Positions 61,473 to 64,000 of a stretch of 64,000 nt of DNA are shown piece by piece; within the stretch, counting starts at the first letter, position 1; every line of letters starts with the position of its first letter. The position numbers and the translations under genes were made by a program. The stretch lies in NCBI GenBank assembly GCA_963677415.2, contig CAXXFJ010000022.1, positions 21,345 through 85,344 of the forward strand, given 5' to 3'. Under the pieces are notes generated by a model. It did not search any database and was not told where the DNA came from. It saw only the letters and a program-made list of their open reading frames with translations. Source of the stretch: JAQUTK01 sp963677415 (lineage in GTDB: Bacteria > Bacteroidota > Bacteroidia > Bacteroidales > JAQUTK01).

Positions 61473-62721
61473 ATGATAAACGATCTTGAAATAATGGCTC
61501 CGGCAGGTAGCTGGGAGTCTCTTGCTGCTGCTATTCAAGCCAAAGCTGATTCCATCTATTTCGGAGTCGAGAATCTGAATATGCGGGCTCATTCTTCCAA
61601 TAACTTCACGATTGCTGATCTGCATGAGATCGTTGGCATCTGCAAAGAACAAGGTATGAATTGCTATCTGACAATCAATACCGTGATTTATGATGGCGAA
61701 CTGGAGCTCATGCGTCGTATCATTGATGCGGCTGCGGAGGCTGGGGTCACTGCAATCATTGCGGCGGATGTGGCGGTGATGGAATATGCCCATGCGCAAA
61801 GGGGTGGAGATCCATCTCTCTACTCAGCTGAATATATCTAACATTGAAGCTCTACGTTTTTATGCCCGCTTTGCTGATGTGGTGGTGCTGGCTCGCGAAC
61901 TTAACCTGAAACAGGTGAAGGAGATTTACCGTCAGATTGTGGAGGAGAATATCTGTGGACCGAAAGGGGAACAGATACGTATCGAAATGTTTTGCCACGG
62001 CGCTCTGTGCATGGCTATCTCAGGCAAGTGCTACCTCAGTCTGAATGAACTGAATTCGTCGGCTAACAGAGGGGCTTGCTATCAGGTATGCCGCCGGGAA
62101 TATACGGTAATGGATAAGGAGAATGAGATTGAACTGGATGTGGATAATCAGTATATCATGTCGCCAAAGGATCTGAAGACGATTCATTTTATGGATGAGC
62201 TGATCGAGGCCGGTGTGAAGGTGTTTAAGATTGAAGGGCGTGCCCGTGGAGCAGAATATGTGCGCAACGTGGTCGAGTGTTATAAAGAGGCGGCTCAGTG
62301 TTGCCTGGATGGTACGTTCTCAGAGGAAAAGGTAGCTGTGTGGGACGAACGGTTGAAACGGGTGTTCAACCGCGGTTTCTGGAACGGTTATTACCTGGGT
62401 CAGAGACTGGGTGAATGGAGCAAACAATATGGTTCGAGCGCTACGACGCTGAAAGTATATATAGGGAAGGGTATCAAATATTTTGAGAAGATAGGAGTGG
62501 CTGAGTTTCTGGTGGAAACGAAGTCTTTGAAGGTTGGAGATGACATTCTCATCACCGGACCAACGACCGGCGCCATCGAACTGAAAGTGGACGAGATTCG
62601 TGTGGATCTGAAACCGGTGGAGGAAACGGTCAAAGGGGAGCATTTTTCCATGAAGATATCGGAGAAGATTCGTCCTTCCGATAAACTGTTTAAGATTGTT
62701 CCGGTAGAAGGAAAAAAGTAA
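61473..62721 (+). pseudogene. U32-family peptidase/tRNA hydroxylation protein gene, split by a +1 frameshift
   Basis: The first frame (61473-61841) encodes the N-terminal part (MINDLEIMAPAGSWESLAAA to AVMEYAHA). The second frame (open from about 61786) continues in perfect family order (KGVEIHLSTQLNISNIEALRF), including the U32 signature FCHGALCMAISGKCYLS and the FKIEGRARGAEYV motif. Removing one base, for example the C at 61797 in GCGCAAAGGGG, restores a single frame of about 415 residues. The site is next to a G run, so it could be a sequencing error, a true mutation or phase-type slippage. Intact relatives (YegQ/TrhP) act in tRNA uridine hydroxylation. The 3' end overlaps rsmD by 32 bases. 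Confidence 0.85.
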
Positions 62722-63235
62722 AGTTCACACTGCCGTATTCTCTGTGCTGCATGAAATAGGGATGATGCTCAAAATGATCTTTATTGGAGTGCTCAAGAAT
62801 AAATAGTCCGCCGGGCTTCAACCGATGGTTGTCAAATACCAGTTCAGGGATTTGTGCCAACTCTTTCAGGTCGTAGGGAGGATCAGCAAATATCAGATCA
62901 AATTGGGGGCCATTGTGCGAACTGAGGTATTTCAGCGCATCTCCTTTTAATGGGATAACAGGTGCGCCTAGTGTCTTTACGCATTTGCTGATGAAGTTGT
63001 AATGAGCATTCTCTTTTTCCACACATATTATCTCTTTGCACCCTCTGGATGCCAGTTCGAGACTGATACTTCCGGTGCCTGAGAAGAGATCCAGCGCACT
63101 GGTTTCTTCAAAGTCTATCAGGTTGTTGAGTACATTGAATAGGTTTTCTTTGGCAAAATCTGTTGTGGGTCTTAGGTTGAAAGTTCCGGGTACATCAAAC
63201 CGTCTGCTTCTATATTGTCCGCCGATAATTCTCAT
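62690..63235 (-). CDS. rsmD: 16S rRNA (guanine966-N2)-methyltransferase RsmD
   Basis: The 181-residue Rossmann methyltransferase has MRIIGGQYRSRRF, the R-P-T-T-D-F-A-K-E-N-L-F-N segment, the SAM-binding LDLFSGTGSISLELASRG and the catalytic DPPY motif (LIFADPPYD, about 118-126). It methylates G966 of 16S rRNA during 30S assembly. It begins one base after the stop of the DUF3822 gene and is probably in its operon; the 3' end overlaps the U32 gene. Confidence 0.94.
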   Translation of the reverse strand: MRIIGGQYRSRRFDVPGTFNLRPTTDFAKENLFNVLNNLIDFEETSALDLFSGTGSISLELASRGCKEIICVEKENAHYNFISKCVKTLGAPVIPLKGDALKYLSSHNGPQFDLIFADPPYDLKELAQIPELVFDNHRLKPGGLFILEHSNKDHFEHHPYFMQHREYGSVNFTFFLLPEQS

Positions 63236-63236
63236 A

Positions 63237-64000
63237 TTATGAAAGTGTTGTTATGTCAAGTGGCATGTTTTTATTCTCTTCTCTGAATGTGACCTTAGTA
63301 ATGTATTTCTGAAGGATAGCCGTGATCTCTGCTGCATGTTCGGCTGCTCCGTTCACGAGAATAGAATTGTTCTGCTGGTCGAGCTTGAACTGTAGGAAGA
63401 TATGCATGATGTAATAAATAGCATCATTGGGATGTCTGCAAGTAAATGAGTTGGCAAAGAAGTTGCCTTCCATTGGTGATAAAAGGATGCTTATCTGCTG
63501 TTTTTCACACCGCACAAACATAAAACTGCTATTTGCATCTGCCTCTTGGGTTTGGATATAGTGTCTTGTCAGATGAGTCATCTGATGGATGAAGCGGGCT
63601 TCAGGAAAGTTGCGTTGAAGAAAATAATAGAGATCTTCATCTAAGCAATAGAGCAATACCCGATCAATGGATGGAATAGGATTGCTGAGATAAACTGAAT
63701 GGCCCGACTGGGCTGACAATGCAGGGAAGAATGAACCGTATTCATCTTTACTGATCAGATTGTCTGGAAGAAAGGTAAAAGGAGTGCCAATGCTGATGAT
63801 TTGTATTGCGCTAAATTCTTCTTCCGTAAGCCGTTTTGCAAAGACCGATTCTTTTAGTACAGCAAGGTAATCATCATCTGGTCCGGTAGAACTGTGATGT
63901 ATAAGTAATTGTTCCTCTTCAGTAGGACCGGAGTAAAAAGAAAATCCATCCGGTAATAGCCGGATGGATAATACTTTATAAGGTTGTTTTGTCTCCAGCT
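63237..64000 (-). CDS. DUF3822 family protein, N-terminus outside the window
   Basis: The frame is open through base 64000. A TTG at 63719 is only an internal codon, since the upstream sequence reads as protein (for example LAVLKESVFAKRLTEEEF and SIGTPFTFLPDNLISKDEYG). The visible 253 residues match DUF3822, a Bacteroidetes protein with an actin-like ATPase appearance in its second half (CEKQQISILLSPMEGNFFANSFTC). It is regularly found next to rsmD, as here. Its function is unknown. Confidence 0.85.
   Translation of the reverse strand, partial: LETKQPYKVLSIRLLPDGFSFYSGPTEEEQLLIHHSSTGPDDDYLAVLKESVFAKRLTEEEFSAIQIISIGTPFTFLPDNLISKDEYGSFFPALSAQSGHSVYLSNPIPSIDRVLLYCLDEDLYYFLQRNFPEARFIHQMTHLTRHYIQTQEADANSSFMFVRCEKQQISILLSPMEGNFFANSFTCRHPNDAIYYIMHIFLQFKLDQQNNSILVNGAAEHAAEITAILQKYITKVTFREENKNMPLDITTLS

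Noticed and set aside
1..64000. CRISPR array or rRNA operon
   Set aside because: No regularly spaced short direct repeats and no rRNA-like sequence were seen.

Overview
The window is a chromosomal segment of a gut-type Bacteroidales bacterium, most likely Bacteroides or Parabacteroides; the genus cannot be fixed from sequence alone. Evidence for this is the repeated Bacteroidetes sigma-ABfr type -7 element (TAnnTTTG) upstream of genes on both strands, the near absence of Shine-Dalgarno sequences, and families typical of the group: O-acetylhomoserine sulfhydrylase, FadL/OmpP1 porin, DUF4491, DUF6249, DUF3822, TlpA-like lipoprotein, HU plus a 29-residue basic protein, and GH2/GH35 beta-galactosidases with export signals.

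Layout. 1-3.1 kb: a tandem SGNH hydrolase (cut by the window edge) and two unknown membrane proteins. 3.2-3.9 kb: a gene-poor stretch holding a dispersed repeat and a REP-like palindrome, both of which recur at 58.1-58.7 kb. 3.9-6.8 kb: enolase, then an ECF sigma factor with a membrane partner, facing a DUF6249 gene. 6.9-9.2 kb: a thioredoxin-domain lipoprotein and a methyltransferase. 9.3-12.7 kb: a three-gene run (mnmA, O-acetylhomoserine sulfhydrylase, threonine aldolase). 12.8-19 kb: a MATE exporter, a BtuCDF/FecBCD-type ABC importer and a FadL porin. 19-26 kb: a lipoprotein, CCA-adding enzyme, a transglutaminase-like protein, RNase G, a 29-residue basic protein, HU and MutY. 27-32.5 kb: an S9 peptidase, an acetyltransferase and a BlaI/BlaR1-type regulator-protease pair with two visible operator palindromes. 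32.7-37 kb: a beta-helix-PDZ protein facing a GH35 beta-galactosidase. 46.5-52 kb: a very large GH2 enzyme with lectin-type C-terminal domains and an aminotransferase. 52-64 kb: two tRNA genes (Asp, Pro) and mostly housekeeping genes (RNase R, DusB, RsmD), plus a U32 peptidase gene broken by a frameshift.

The accessory centrepiece lies at about 37.2-46.3 kb. It is an AT-rich island inserted between the two beta-galactosidase regions, with a six-gene, tightly packed DNA phosphorothioation (Dnd) operon: dndC, dndD, a dndE fused to a FtsK/HerA-like ATPase, a degenerate GIY-YIG-like nuclease, a DGQHR protein (dndB) and a winged-helix (HARE-HTH)-Mrr endonuclease. dndA is absent, so sulfur would have to come from a housekeeping cysteine desulfurase, and the classical dndFGH restriction genes are absent. 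The inference is that modification is done by DndC, DndD and the DndE part of the fusion, while the fused motor, the GIY-YIG protein and the Mrr protein replace DndFGH as the restriction arm. This arrangement is the strongest candidate for an unusual system here.

A second unexplained signal is the dispersed repeat shared by 3.2-3.7 kb and 58.1-58.7 kb. The two copies share a nearly identical core with an aligned open frame and a conserved tail. Between these, each carries a long hairpin at the same place, but with unrelated sequence.
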